From: Oscillospiraceae bacterium
GTDB taxonomy: Bacteria; Bacillota; Clostridia; Oscillospirales; Oscillospiraceae
NCBI GenBank assembly: GCA_020025545.1
Contig: JAHHRX010000008.1
Location: 1 to 64,000 of the forward strand
Direction of reading: 5' to 3'
DNA: 64,000 nucleotides
The notes beneath the pieces are model-generated. The model had not been told where the DNA came from, ran no database searches, and worked only from the letters and a program-made list of their open reading frames with translations. The position numbers and the translations under genes are program-made. The first letter of the stretch is position 1. Every line of letters starts with the position of its first letter. Positions 32,558 to 41,153 of this stretch are shown here, one piece after another.

Positions 32558-32962
32558 ATGAGAATAAAAAGATTGATTTTCTTAATTCTGGGCTGTATCT
32601 GTCTTGCCCTTGGCTGCATTGGCATTGCTCTGCCGGTGCTGCCCACGGTGCCGTTTTTTTTGGCAACGGTGTTTTTCTTTGCGAATAGCAGTCCCCGGCT
32701 CCATAATTGGTTTGTGGGCACAAAAATGTATAAAAAGCATTTGGAGTCCTATGTAAATAAGCGCGGCATGCTGATGAAGACCAAGCTGACCATTGTGCTG
32801 TCTGTGACACTGCTCATGGGCATCGGCTTTTTCATGATGCTCCGCAAGGCAATTTATGTGCCCTGTATCATTCTGGCGGTGGTCTGGCTTTGTCACATTA
32901 TCTACTTTACTTTTGGCGTAAAGACCATAAAGGAAGAGAAAAAACAGATTCCTGTTGCGTAA
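32558..32962 (+). CDS. DUF454 (YbaN) family inner-membrane protein
   Basis: 134 residues with two long hydrophobic hairpins (~5-45 and ~80-115). The typical DUF454 opening is present ('LGCICLALGCIGIALPVLPTVPFFLATVFFFA', interrupted here), then 'SPRLHNWFVGTKMYKKHLESY'. The function is unknown; in several Gram-positive genomes the family sits near haem or iron genes. Start 32558 is supported by GAAAGG 9 nt upstream. Position 200 nt after the haem importer suggests, but does not prove, the same transcript. Confidence 0.85.
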   Translation: MRIKRLIFLILGCICLALGCIGIALPVLPTVPFFLATVFFFANSSPRLHNWFVGTKMYKKHLESYVNKRGMLMKTKLTIVLSVTLLMGIGFFMMLRKAIYVPCIILAVVWLCHIIYFTFGVKTIKEEKKQIPVA

Positions 32963-33142
32963 AAGTGAAGGGCATGCAATGGGTATTTCCGCAGGCTGTT
33001 TTATAAGAAACCGAGCGTATCAAAGAAAACGCCCCCGTAAGACCCTGAAATTACACTCTGTCCCAAGGAGGGGGAGCTCGCTTCTGCAGGAAGTTTTTCT
33101 TTGCAACAGGCGAAAAACGGCAGAAAATAGTGAAAATAATGC

Positions 33143-33171
33143 TTGCTTTTGCAGATTTTATGTGGTATAAT
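33143..33171 (+). promoter_or_regulatory. sigma-A promoter of rplS
   Basis: TTGCTT (33143-33148), 17 nt, TATAAT (33166-33171). The ~75-nt leader may hold an L19 autoregulatory structure, but I cannot show it. Upstream, 32963-33142 has no gene. Confidence 0.75.
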
Positions 33172-33250
33172 ACCACGGTCTGAAATCAAGGTGGGTCCTC
33201 TGCGGGCATTTGCGCCGTATGAACGCCTAATATTTAAGGAGGACATTATT

Positions 33251-33592
33251 ATGGATTTAGTAAAGGCATTATCCAGCCAGTACATGAAGGACGAGCTGCC
33301 TCAGGTCGAAGTCGGCGATACCGTCCGCGTGCATGTGCGTATTCAGGAAGGCTCCCGTGAGCGTATCCAGACCTTTGAGGGCACCGTAATTGCTAAGAAG
33401 CATGGCGGCATCTCCGAGGCTATCACCGTTCGCCGTGTTTCCTACGGCGTGGGCTGTGAGAAGGTGTTCCCCCTGCACTCTCCGCATGTTGCTATGATTG
33501 AGACTGTGCGTAAGGGCAAGGTTCGCCGTGCAAAGCTGTACTACCTGCGTGACCGTGTGGGTAAGGCTGCTAAGATCAAGGAAAAGGTTTAA
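33251..33592 (+). CDS. rplS: 50S ribosomal protein L19
   Basis: 113 residues, the usual length. L19 sits at the 30S-50S interface. Recognisable stretches include '[23 protein letters not shown]' (split), '[22 protein letters not shown]' and '[11 protein letters not shown]'. The ATG follows AAGGAGGA by 9 nt; earlier in-frame codons lie upstream of the promoter's start site. It is followed at once by a strong terminator, so it is separated from lepB-rbgA-rnhB, which has its own promoter. Confidence 0.99.
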   Translation: MDLVKALSSQYMKDELPQVEVGDTVRVHVRIQEGSRERIQTFEGTVIAKKHGGISEAITVRRVSYGVGCEKVFPLHSPHVAMIETVRKGKVRRAKLYYLRDRVGKAAKIKEKV

Positions 33593-33603
33593 CACAAAAA
33601 CCG

Positions 33604-33633
33604 AAAAAAAGAGGGCTTGCCCTCTTTTTTTTT
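33604..33633 (+). terminator. terminator of rplS
   Basis: Stem GAGGGC/GCCCTC flanked by A and T runs, nine T after the stem. Confidence 0.95.
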
Positions 33634-33722
33634 ATACCTTTTTCAGTTATAATGGATACTGTATATATTTTTCATGTGCATCGGTTTCCAATCGAAACCG
33701 TTTACGATAGGAGTGAGCCCCA

Positions 33723-34496
33723 ATGGTAGGTAAAGATGATAATTTCAATCAATGGCTGGATCAGAGTATGGATCTTTCTCAAGATGAAGAATTGGACCGT
33801 TTGCTGAAAGAATTTGGAGTGGACGATACTCTGTTAGAACCGCCATTAGAGGATGTGCAGGAAGAACAGCCCGATGTGCCAAAAGCGCCGGCACCTAAGC
33901 CTGCTGCATCTAAGTCTGCTGTGCCGCAAAAGACACCGCTGAGCAAGACACTGCTTATGTATTTGCACGACATTGTGTTTCTGCTGGCTGGGCTCGTCGT
34001 GGTATTTTTGCTGCTCTTCCGAGTGGTTGTGGTGTCCGGCACCTCTATGAACAACACGCTCTATGACGGAGATTATCTCCTGCTGATGAGCAATGTGTTT
34101 TATCGGAATCCAAAACCCGGAGATGTGATCGTTGCCAGCAAAGAAAGCTACGACGGCGGTTTGCCCATTGTGAAGCGTGTCATCGCTACGGAGGGTCAGA
34201 CTGTGGACATTGATTTCTATAAGGGCATCGTCTATGTGGACGGAAAAGCGCTTGATGAGCCCTATACCCACACGCCCACAACTTTGGAAGAAGGGGTGCA
34301 TTTCCCGTTAATTGTGGACAAGGGCTGTATTTTTGTTATGGGCGACAACCGCAACGGCTCAAAGGATAGCCGTCACCCGGAAATCGGTCAGATCGACCGC
34401 CGGGAGGTTTTGGGCAAGGTTGTTTTCCTTGCGCTGCCCGGTACAAACCATGGGCAGTATCCTATGGATTTTCGCAGGATTGGAGTTGTTTCTTGA
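33723..34496 (+). CDS. lepB: signal peptidase I with acidic N-terminal extension
   Basis: 257 residues. About 75 cytoplasmic residues, very acidic then Pro/Ala/Lys-rich, precede a single membrane anchor (~82-103). The catalytic Ser is in 'VVSGTSMNNTL' and the general-base Lys in 'PIVKRVIATEG'. Conserved box 'GDNRNGSKDSR' is present. It cleaves Sec signal peptides at the outer membrane face. The long acidic tail is unusual for a single-anchor Firmicutes enzyme and might dock to another protein. Its stop overlaps the rbgA start (TGATG). A likely -10 (TTATAAT, 33644) lies just after the rplS terminator. Confidence 0.96.
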   Translation: MVGKDDNFNQWLDQSMDLSQDEELDRLLKEFGVDDTLLEPPLEDVQEEQPDVPKAPAPKPAASKSAVPQKTPLSKTLLMYLHDIVFLLAGLVVVFLLLFRVVVVSGTSMNNTLYDGDYLLLMSNVFYRNPKPGDVIVASKESYDGGLPIVKRVIATEGQTVDIDFYKGIVYVDGKALDEPYTHTPTTLEEGVHFPLIVDKGCIFVMGDNRNGSKDSRHPEIGQIDRREVLGKVVFLALPGTNHGQYPMDFRRIGVVS

Positions 34497-35365
34497 TGGA
34501 ACAGGAGAAAATGGATATACAATGGTATCCCGGTCATATGACCAAGACCCGGCGGCAGATTGAAGCGGATCTCAAACAGGTGGATGCTGTCTGCGAGATT
34601 GTGGATGCCCGGATTCCCATGGCGAGCCGGAACCCGGATATTGATTCCATTTGCGCAGGAAAGCCGAGACTGGTGATCCTTAACCGTATGGATCTTGCTG
34701 ACCCGGAGGGCACCAGGCGCTGGAAGGAATACTTTAACAGCATGGGTATTGCGGCAATTCCTACGGATTGCAAGAGCAGAAAGGGAATCGGCGATTTTTA
34801 CCCTGCCGTGCGGAAGGTGCTGCAGGAGAAAATCCAGCGCAATGCCGCCCGTGGTATGAATAAGCCGCTGCGGGTGATGATCGTGGGAATTCCCAATGTG
34901 GGGAAATCTACGCTGATTAACCAGATTTCCGGGCGTAAGGGCGCAAAGGCCGAGAACCGTCCCGGCGTGACCCGTGGTAAGCAATGGGTCACAGCAGGAA
35001 ATGGCCTGCTGCTGTTGGACACCCCCGGTATTCTGTGGCCCAAGTTTGAAGATCCCAATGTAGGAATGCTGCTGGCCTACACAGGCGCTGTGAAAGACGG
35101 CATCCTGGATCTTGAGGAATTGGCCTGCCGGCTGATCCGCCTGCTGTGGGAACGGTATCCTCAGGCGCTGAAGGAACGCTATAAGATTGAGGCAGAGACG
35201 GATGCGAAAGGCTATGAGCTGCTGGAAGCTGCCGGCAGAAAACGCGGATTTCTGATTTCCGGCGGCGAAATCAATACGGAGCGTATGGCTAAAGTGCTTG
35301 TGGATGAATTCCGCAGCGGCAAACTGGGCAGATTTACACTGGAAGAGCCGGAGGAAGTGCAATAA
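34496..35365 (+). CDS. rbgA: ribosome biogenesis GTPase RbgA (YlqF)
   Basis: 289 residues. Circularly permuted GTPase: the G4 motif (NRMDLAD) comes first, then G1 (GIPNVGKST), then G3 (DTPG). An ANTAR-like C-terminal domain follows. It matures the 50S subunit, late assembly around L16. 'WYPGHMTKTRRQIEADLKQVD' near the N-terminus is diagnostic. The start codon overlaps the lepB stop and the stop overlaps the rnhB start (TAATG), giving tight coupling. Confidence 0.97.
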   Translation: MEQEKMDIQWYPGHMTKTRRQIEADLKQVDAVCEIVDARIPMASRNPDIDSICAGKPRLVILNRMDLADPEGTRRWKEYFNSMGIAAIPTDCKSRKGIGDFYPAVRKVLQEKIQRNAARGMNKPLRVMIVGIPNVGKSTLINQISGRKGAKAENRPGVTRGKQWVTAGNGLLLLDTPGILWPKFEDPNVGMLLAYTGAVKDGILDLEELACRLIRLLWERYPQALKERYKIEAETDAKGYELLEAAGRKRGFLISGGEINTERMAKVLVDEFRSGKLGRFTLEEPEEVQ

Positions 35366-35979
35366 TGGATGTATATAATATGTGGGAAATTGAAGATGCC
35401 CTGATGGGAAAAAAGGTGGGGGTCATCTGTGGCGTGGACGAAGCCGGACGGGGCCCTCTGGCGGGTCCTGTGTATGCGGCCGCGGTGATTCTGCCGCCCC
35501 ATGCGCAAATCCCCGGCCTGAATGACAGCAAAAAGCTGTCGGATAAGCGGCGCCGGGAGCTGATGCCGATCATAAAGGAGCAGGCGATTGCCTATGGTAT
35601 CGGATCTGCCGGCAATGAGGAAATCGACGAACACAATATTTTGCAGGCCACATTCCTTGCTATGGAGCGTGCGCTGGCGCAGCTGGAAGGTAAGGCGGAT
35701 TTCGCTCTGATCGACGGAAATCGGGAAAAGGATTTTGGCATTCCGGTGATGACCGTGGTGAAAGGCGATAGCCGCAGCGCAAATATTGCCGCAGCTTCTA
35801 TCCTCGCCAAGGTTACCCGGGATGATTATATGATCGAAATGGCAAAGCAGTACCCGCAGTACGGTTTTGAAATTCACAAGGGTTACGGTACCAAGGCGCA
35901 TTATGCTGCGCTGGAGCAGTACGGCCCCTGTCCGATCCACCGTATGACCTTTCTGAAAAAGTTCTATGGCACAAAGTAG
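35365..35979 (+). CDS. rnhB: ribonuclease HII
   Basis: 204 residues with the RNase HII opening 'GVDEAGRGPLAGPV' (catalytic Asp-Glu near residue 26), 'LNDSKKLSDKRR', a third acidic residue in 'LIDGNRE', and 'SIAAASILAKVTRD'-type strand ('ANIAAASILAKV'). It removes ribonucleotides and RNA primers from RNA-DNA duplexes. The start overlaps the rbgA stop and the end overlaps yraN by 14 nt. Confidence 0.97.
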   Translation: MDVYNMWEIEDALMGKKVGVICGVDEAGRGPLAGPVYAAAVILPPHAQIPGLNDSKKLSDKRRRELMPIIKEQAIAYGIGSAGNEEIDEHNILQATFLAMERALAQLEGKADFALIDGNREKDFGIPVMTVVKGDSRSANIAAASILAKVTRDDYMIEMAKQYPQYGFEIHKGYGTKAHYAALEQYGPCPIHRMTFLKKFYGTK

Positions 35980-36331
35980 GATCAGCGGCGCATGGGGAGA
36001 AGCGCTGGCAGCGGAATATCTGCGGAAAAAGCGATATAAGCTGATAGCAGCCAACTATCATTGCCGCTTCGGAGAAATTGACCTGATTGTGCAGGATCGT
36101 AAAAACCTTGTGTTCGTCGAAGTTAAGACGAGAAAAGACGATTCTTTTGCTGCTGCCCGGGAATATGTGACCCATGCAAAGCAGGACCGGATTCGGATCA
36201 CCGCATCGGTCTATCTGAGTCAAAATCCTACGAAGCTCCAGCCGAGATTTGATGTGATCGAAATATATGCGCCGCAGGGCGTAGACACGAAAGAACCTGT
36301 TATCAACCATTTAGAGGGGGCGTTTCAATGA
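35966..36331 (+). CDS. YraN/UPF0102 family protein
   Basis: 121 residues, nuclease-like PD-(D/E)XK fold without proven activity: 'GAWGEALAAEYLRKKRYKLIAANYHCRFGEIDLI' is the typical start, and 'FVEVKTRK' carries the ExK pair. It commonly follows rnhB in Firmicutes and is thought to act in DNA or competence metabolism, though the role is unproven. It overlaps its neighbours on both sides. Confidence 0.93.
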   Translation: MAQSRISGAWGEALAAEYLRKKRYKLIAANYHCRFGEIDLIVQDRKNLVFVEVKTRKDDSFAAAREYVTHAKQDRIRITASVYLSQNPTKLQPRFDVIEIYAPQGVDTKEPVINHLEGAFQ

Positions 36332-37281
36332 ATTTCCCTGTTTTTGACCTGCATTGCGATACAGCTCTGGCAATGCTGGGAGAGGATCTTCTGGGCGCAG
36401 CCAGACTGCGAAAGAATCTGCTGCACATCGATCTGGAGCGGGCGGGAAAGCTGCCGGGATATGCCCAATGTTTTGCCTGTTTTACCACCACATGGGAAAA
36501 ACTCCCCGGAAATATTTCCGCTACTACGGTGTTTGAACGGGAAATGGGGGCAATCCTCGGAGAAATTGAACGCAACAGCGATGTGATTTCACTGGCGTAC
36601 AGTGCTGAGGATGTGCGGAAAAATATGGAAAACGGAATTATGTCCGCCATCCTGACCATAGAAGGACCTGCCGGTTTCGGGTTTGACCCGGCTCTTTTGG
36701 AGAATTTGCACCAGGTGGGATTTAGAATTTCCACATTGGGCTGGAATGAAAAAAATCCACTGACCGGCTCTCATGTAACCGGCGGCGGTCTGACGGATCT
36801 GGGTCGGACATATGTCCGGGAGGCGCAAAGACTGGGAATCATCGTGGATGTGAGCCATATCAGCGACGAGGCTTTCTGGGACATTATGGACATTACGGAA
36901 AAGCCTGTGATTGCAAGCCACAGCAATTCCCGGGCCGTCTGCGGTGTGAGCCGAAATCTGACAGACGATATGTTTCGGGAAATTTGCCGAACCGGCGGCG
37001 TGGCTGGTTTCAATCAATGCGCATCCTTTGTGGGAGAAAAGCCGGATCTTGATACGGTATGCGACCATTTCCTGCACTGGCTGGAGCTGGATCCGGAGGG
37101 AACCCATATTGCGCTTGGCGGCGATCTGGACGGCTGCGACGAACTTCCGGAGGGCTTTGGGGGTGTGCAGGATTATCCTGCTCTGGCTGAAAGAATGCTC
37201 CGGCGGGGAATCGATGAAGAACTGGTACATAAGATCTTCTGGAAAAATGCTTTGGGAGTGATGGAAAAATGCTGTATGTGA
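36328..37281 (+). CDS. membrane dipeptidase family (M19) peptidase
   Basis: 317 residues with the M19 zinc amidohydrolase pattern: HxD in 'FDLHCDTALAML', bridging Glu in 'TIEGPAGFG', 'VDVSHISDEAFWDI' and 'VIASHSNSRAVC' for further His ligands, and a late 'ALGGDLDGCD'. These enzymes hydrolyse dipeptides, including D-containing ones. Start ATGA overlap with yraN follows a GAGGGGG ribosome site. It belongs to the same long run of overlapping genes. Confidence 0.93.
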   Translation: MNFPVFDLHCDTALAMLGEDLLGAARLRKNLLHIDLERAGKLPGYAQCFACFTTTWEKLPGNISATTVFEREMGAILGEIERNSDVISLAYSAEDVRKNMENGIMSAILTIEGPAGFGFDPALLENLHQVGFRISTLGWNEKNPLTGSHVTGGGLTDLGRTYVREAQRLGIIVDVSHISDEAFWDIMDITEKPVIASHSNSRAVCGVSRNLTDDMFREICRTGGVAGFNQCASFVGEKPDLDTVCDHFLHWLELDPEGTHIALGGDLDGCDELPEGFGGVQDYPALAERMLRRGIDEELVHKIFWKNALGVMEKCCM

Positions 37282-38279
37282 CTACAAGAAACAAGTATGA
37301 TGCCTATACTGTTACGCATGCCATCCAAAACGACCGGGCACCGGACGGCGGCTTCTACCTGCCGTTTCAAATGCCCAAATTACAGCGGGAGGATATCCTG
37401 CGCCTTAAGGAAGAATCTTTCGGTGAAGCAGTTGCGAGAATTCTGAATCTGTTTTTTCCCTGCCGCTTAAGCGGCGCAGATGTAGATTTTGCCTTGGGAA
37501 AGTATCCGATCAAGCTGCAAAGTATCAACCAGCGGGTCATCGCTGCAGAGACCTGGCACAATCTCGACTGGGATTTTTCGGGAGTGGAGAAGAGCCTTAA
37601 TGCCCGGATTTCGGGCTTTGCAGATCGCTCTGCAAAACCATCCGGATGGGTGCGGATTGCTGTCAGAATTGCAGTTTTATTCGGAATTTACGGTATGATG
37701 ATGAAAAACGGCGATATTTCCGTCGATAAGCGTCTGGACATTGCGCTGTCTGCGGAGGACTTCACTTTGCCCATGGCGGCGTGGTATGCCCGACAAATGG
37801 GACTTCCTGTCGGAAATATCGTCTGCGGCTGCGGGGACGATTCTGCCCTTTGGAGCCTGATCAATTTGGGCGAGATGAAAACCGATGGCGTCGGCGTGCC
37901 GGCAAATATCGAGCGATTGATTTTCGGAACAAACGGCATTGAAGAAGCGCTGCATTTCCGGGACTGCTGCCGGGAGGGCAGGGGATATACGCTGCCTGCT
38001 CTGTCACTGGAGCGGCTGCGGCAGGGACTTTTTGCGGCGGTAGTCAGTACCCGGCGGCTAACCTCCGTGATTCCCAATGTGTACGATACCAGCGGATATA
38101 TTTTGGATCCGGATACGGCGCTGGCCTACGGGGCCATGCAGGATTACCGTGCACAAACCGGACGGAGCCAGCCCCTGCTGCTGATTTCCGAGCGCAGCCC
38201 GCTGCTGGAAGCGGATACGGTGGCAGAAGCGCTGCATATTTCTTTGGAGACATTGAAAGAACGACTAGAAAAACAGTAA
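37269..38279 (+). CDS. threonine-synthase-like protein without PLP core
   Basis: 336 residues against about 490 for this ThrC type. The N-terminal threonine-synthase domain is clear ('LYVTTRNKYDAYTVTHAI', 'DRAPDGGFYLPF'). A late segment resembling the ThrC C-terminal region is present ('VCGCGDDSALWSLINLGEMKT', 'PANIERLIF'). The intervening part is short, and I cannot find the PLP-binding lysine motif. Catalysis as threonine synthase is therefore unlikely; it may be a pseudoenzyme. It starts within the end of the dipeptidase gene and is open and in frame throughout, so it is not a decaying gene by sequence. Confidence 0.7.
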   Translation: MLYVTTRNKYDAYTVTHAIQNDRAPDGGFYLPFQMPKLQREDILRLKEESFGEAVARILNLFFPCRLSGADVDFALGKYPIKLQSINQRVIAAETWHNLDWDFSGVEKSLNARISGFADRSAKPSGWVRIAVRIAVLFGIYGMMMKNGDISVDKRLDIALSAEDFTLPMAAWYARQMGLPVGNIVCGCGDDSALWSLINLGEMKTDGVGVPANIERLIFGTNGIEEALHFRDCCREGRGYTLPALSLERLRQGLFAAVVSTRRLTSVIPNVYDTSGYILDPDTALAYGAMQDYRAQTGRSQPLLLISERSPLLEADTVAEALHISLETLKERLEKQ

Positions 38280-38291
38280 AGAGGTGAGTGC

Positions 38292-38981
38292 ATGGCGCTA
38301 TACGCCATAGGTGACCTGCATTTGAGCCTTGCTGCCGAAAAACCTATGGATATATTCGGCGGTGCATGGCTCGGCTATATGGATAAGCTGCGCGAGGGCA
38401 TGAAGGTCATCGGTCCGGAGGACACTACGGTTCTTGTGGGGGATCTCAGTTGGGCATTGAACCTGCAGGAAGCGGCGGAAGACTTCGCATGGATCGACCA
38501 AATCCCCGGCAGAAAAATCATTGTGAAGGGAAACCACGATTACTGGTGGAGCACAGCGGCGAAGTTTTACCGGTTTTGCAGCGACCACGGATTTTCCGAC
38601 CAATGGATTCTGAACAACAATCACTATCTCTATGGGGATACCGCCATCTGCGGTACCCGGGGATGGTTTTTTGAGGAAGAACGCAGCGGACAGCATGATG
38701 AAAAGGTGTTTCGCCGGGAACTGATCCGTCTGGAGTCCTCCCTGAAGTCTGCGGGGGACAGACAGAAAATCGTTTTTCTCCACTATCCGCCCAAATATAA
38801 GGGTTACGAATGCAAGGAAATTTTAGAGCTTCTGAAGCGCTATGAGGTGCGCTGCTGCTACTATGGCCACCTCCATGGAGCCAGCCACGGTCTCGCCTTG
38901 GAGGGGTTATGGGACGGTATCCATTTTAAGCTGGTTTCCGCGGATAAACTGGGATTTAAGCCCTATAAAGTTTTGCCTTGA
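38292..38981 (+). CDS. metallophosphoesterase
   Basis: 229 residues of the calcineurin-like phosphoesterase fold: 'IGDLHLSL' (D-x-H), 'LVGDLSWALN' (GD), 'VKGNHDYWW' (GNH[DE]), and 'YYGHLHGA' (GHxH), all in order. It hydrolyses phosphomonoesters or diesters with a two-metal site; substrate unknown. GAGGTGAG precedes the ATG. It ends the operon starting at lepB, or at the dipeptidase. Confidence 0.92.
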   Translation: MALYAIGDLHLSLAAEKPMDIFGGAWLGYMDKLREGMKVIGPEDTTVLVGDLSWALNLQEAAEDFAWIDQIPGRKIIVKGNHDYWWSTAAKFYRFCSDHGFSDQWILNNNHYLYGDTAICGTRGWFFEEERSGQHDEKVFRRELIRLESSLKSAGDRQKIVFLHYPPKYKGYECKEILELLKRYEVRCCYYGHLHGASHGLALEGLWDGIHFKLVSADKLGFKPYKVLP

Positions 38982-39094
38982 CGGGAAGATGCGTTTATGC
39001 AGTTCTTTCCCACAAAATCAGATAGTACTACCCCTGTTTTTTGGTATAAAAAGGGGGAAATTCTGAAAATTTACAAATTGTTTTAAGAAAAGGG

Positions 39095-39123
39095 TGGACA
39101 TTTCACGCTTTCTTTGGTAGAAT
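39095..39123 (+). promoter_or_regulatory. sigma-A promoter of tig-clpP-clpX
   Basis: TGGACA (39095-39100), 17 nt, TAGAAT (39118-39123), 66 nt before tig. No CtsR heptad repeat was seen. Confidence 0.7.
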
Positions 39124-39188
39124 ACTACGGTTAAAAGATAAATAAAAGTAGGCTGCGACGTGCAGCTTTATTTGGGAGGACATTAACC

Positions 39189-40493
39189 ATGAATGTAAAG
39201 AACACTGAAAGAAACGGCAACCAGACTACCATTGTTGTCGAGATCGACAAGGAACTGATGGAGTCCGGTGTCAATAAGGCATATATGAAGGCCCGCAAGA
39301 CCATTATGCTCCCCGGCTTCCGTAAGGGCAAGGCTCCCCGGAAGATGATCGAGTCCATGTACGGTGCTCATGTTTTCTATGATGACGGTCTGGAAGAGAT
39401 CTTCCCCGAGGTCTATAAGTTTGCTGTGATCGATCAGGGCATCAAGGCTGTGGGCCGTCCCAGCATTACCGATATGGACATCAATGAGGACAATGTTGTT
39501 ACCATCACCATCACCACAGATGTATATCCCGAGGTCACTCTGGGCGATTACAAGGGCCTGGAAGTTGAGAAGGCTGAGGCCGAGGTCACCGATGCACAGG
39601 TTGATGCAGAGCTGAACCGTATGGCTCAGAATGTTGCTTCCGTGGAGACCGTTGAGCGTGCTGCCGAGATGGGCGATACCGCCAATATCGACTTTGAGGG
39701 CTTTGATAACGGCGTCGCATTTGACGGCGGCAAGGGCGATAACTTTGACCTGAAGCTGGGCTCCGGTTCCTTCGTTCCCGGCTTTGAAGAGCAGGTCGTT
39801 GGCATGAGCGCCGGCGAGGAGAAGGATATCAATATTACCTTCCCCGAGGACTACCACGAGGAACTGGCCGGCAAGGCCGTTGTATTCCATGTAAAGTGCA
39901 ACAAGGTCACCACCACCAATGTTCCCGCTCTGGATGATGATTTTGCTAAGGACGCTTCTGAGTTTGAGACTCTGGATGAGCTGAAGGCTGACATCCGTGC
40001 AAAGGCTCTGGAGAATGCCCAGAAGCAGATCGACAGCGCTTTCGAGCAGGCTGCTGTTGAGAAGGCTGCTGAGAACACCACTGTGGATATGCCCGCTTCT
40101 CTGGTAGAGGCCGAGCTGGATAGCCAGATGGAGCGCTTTGCTTACCAGCTGCAGATGAGCGGCTACTCTGTAGAGCAGTACGCCAAGATGATGGGCGGCG
40201 ACATGAACACCATGCGCAACGCTTTCCGTCCCGCTGCTGAGAAGCAGGCTAAGATCAATGTAACCCTCGACAAGATCATCGAGACTGAGTCCATCACCGT
40301 TAGCGAAGAGGAAGTGAACGCCGAGCTGGAGGCTATGGCTAAGCAGTACTCTCTGGAACTGGAGAAGGTTAAGAGCATGGTTCCTGCAGATGAGATCGAA
40401 ACCAGCCTGAAGACCCGCAAGGCTGTAAAGCTTATTGTGGATAACGCCAAGGCTGTTGCTCCTGCAAAAAAGGAAGCTGCTGACAAGGAATAA
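39189..40493 (+). CDS. tig: trigger factor
   Basis: 434 residues: ribosome-binding tail (1-115, with 'GFRKGKAPRKMIESMYG'), FKBP-type prolyl isomerase domain (~155-245) and the helical chaperone arm. It binds L23 at the ribosome exit tunnel and folds nascent chains. Codon use is strongly biased to a few preferred codons, as expected for a highly expressed gene. GGGAGGA lies 8 nt before the start. It precedes clpP-clpX, the standard order. Confidence 0.98.
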   Translation: MNVKNTERNGNQTTIVVEIDKELMESGVNKAYMKARKTIMLPGFRKGKAPRKMIESMYGAHVFYDDGLEEIFPEVYKFAVIDQGIKAVGRPSITDMDINEDNVVTITITTDVYPEVTLGDYKGLEVEKAEAEVTDAQVDAELNRMAQNVASVETVERAAEMGDTANIDFEGFDNGVAFDGGKGDNFDLKLGSGSFVPGFEEQVVGMSAGEEKDINITFPEDYHEELAGKAVVFHVKCNKVTTTNVPALDDDFAKDASEFETLDELKADIRAKALENAQKQIDSAFEQAAVEKAAENTTVDMPASLVEAELDSQMERFAYQLQMSGYSVEQYAKMMGGDMNTMRNAFRPAAEKQAKINVTLDKIIETESITVSEEEVNAELEAMAKQYSLELEKVKSMVPADEIETSLKTRKAVKLIVDNAKAVAPAKKEAADKE

Positions 40494-40545
40494 CCCATTG
40501 CTTTAATGGTTAGAATGTTTCAGACCTAAGAAAGGAGACATGACC

Positions 40546-41127
40546 ATGAGTTTAGTACCTTATGTTGTAGAGCAGACCAGCCGCGGTGAACGCAGCTACG
40601 ATATTTTCTCCCGTCTGCTCAATGACCGCATCATCTTCCTGTCCGAGGAAGTGAACGACACCACGGCTTCTCTGATCGTGGCACAGCTTCTCTATCTGGA
40701 AGCACAGGATCCGGACAAGGATATTCAGTTTTATATTAACAGCCCCGGCGGCAGCGTCACCGCAGGCATGGCTATTTACGACACAATGAAATACATCAAG
40801 TGTGATGTGGCTACCATCTGCGTCGGTATGGCTGCGTCCATGGGTGCGTTCCTGCTGTCCGCAGGCACCAAGGGCAAGCGCATGGCTCTGCCCAATGCAG
40901 AAATTATGATCCACCAGCCTTCTGCAGGCACACAGGGTCAGATCACGGATATGGCTATTCATCTGAAGCGTCTGCAGACCATCAAGGAGCGCATGAACCA
41001 CATCCTGTCGGAGAATACCGGCAAGAGCGTGGAAGAGGTCACCGCTGCATGTGAGCGTGATAACTTCATGAGTGCTACTGAGGCGTTGGATTTCGGACTC
41101 ATCGACCGTGTCCTTGATCGCCATTGA
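40546..41127 (+). CDS. clpP: ATP-dependent Clp protease proteolytic subunit
   Basis: 193 residues with the Ser-His-Asp triad in '[11 protein letters not shown]' (Ser ~97), 'MIHQPSAG' (His ~122) and a later Asp near 171. It forms the tetradecameric barrel fed by ClpX. Start 40546 is favoured over 40540 by the spacing from AAAGGAG. Confidence 0.98.
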   Translation: MSLVPYVVEQTSRGERSYDIFSRLLNDRIIFLSEEVNDTTASLIVAQLLYLEAQDPDKDIQFYINSPGGSVTAGMAIYDTMKYIKCDVATICVGMAASMGAFLLSAGTKGKRMALPNAEIMIHQPSAGTQGQITDMAIHLKRLQTIKERMNHILSENTGKSVEEVTAACERDNFMSATEALDFGLIDRVLDRH

Positions 41128-41153
41128 TTTTTTAGAAAGGCGGTACCGGGTTC

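Noticed and set aside
32990..33110. Segment with GC-rich blocks (ACGCCCCCGTAAGACC and AAGGAGGGGGAGC) that looked like an insertion-sequence end
   Set aside because: No matching inverted partner, target duplication or transposase remnant in the window.
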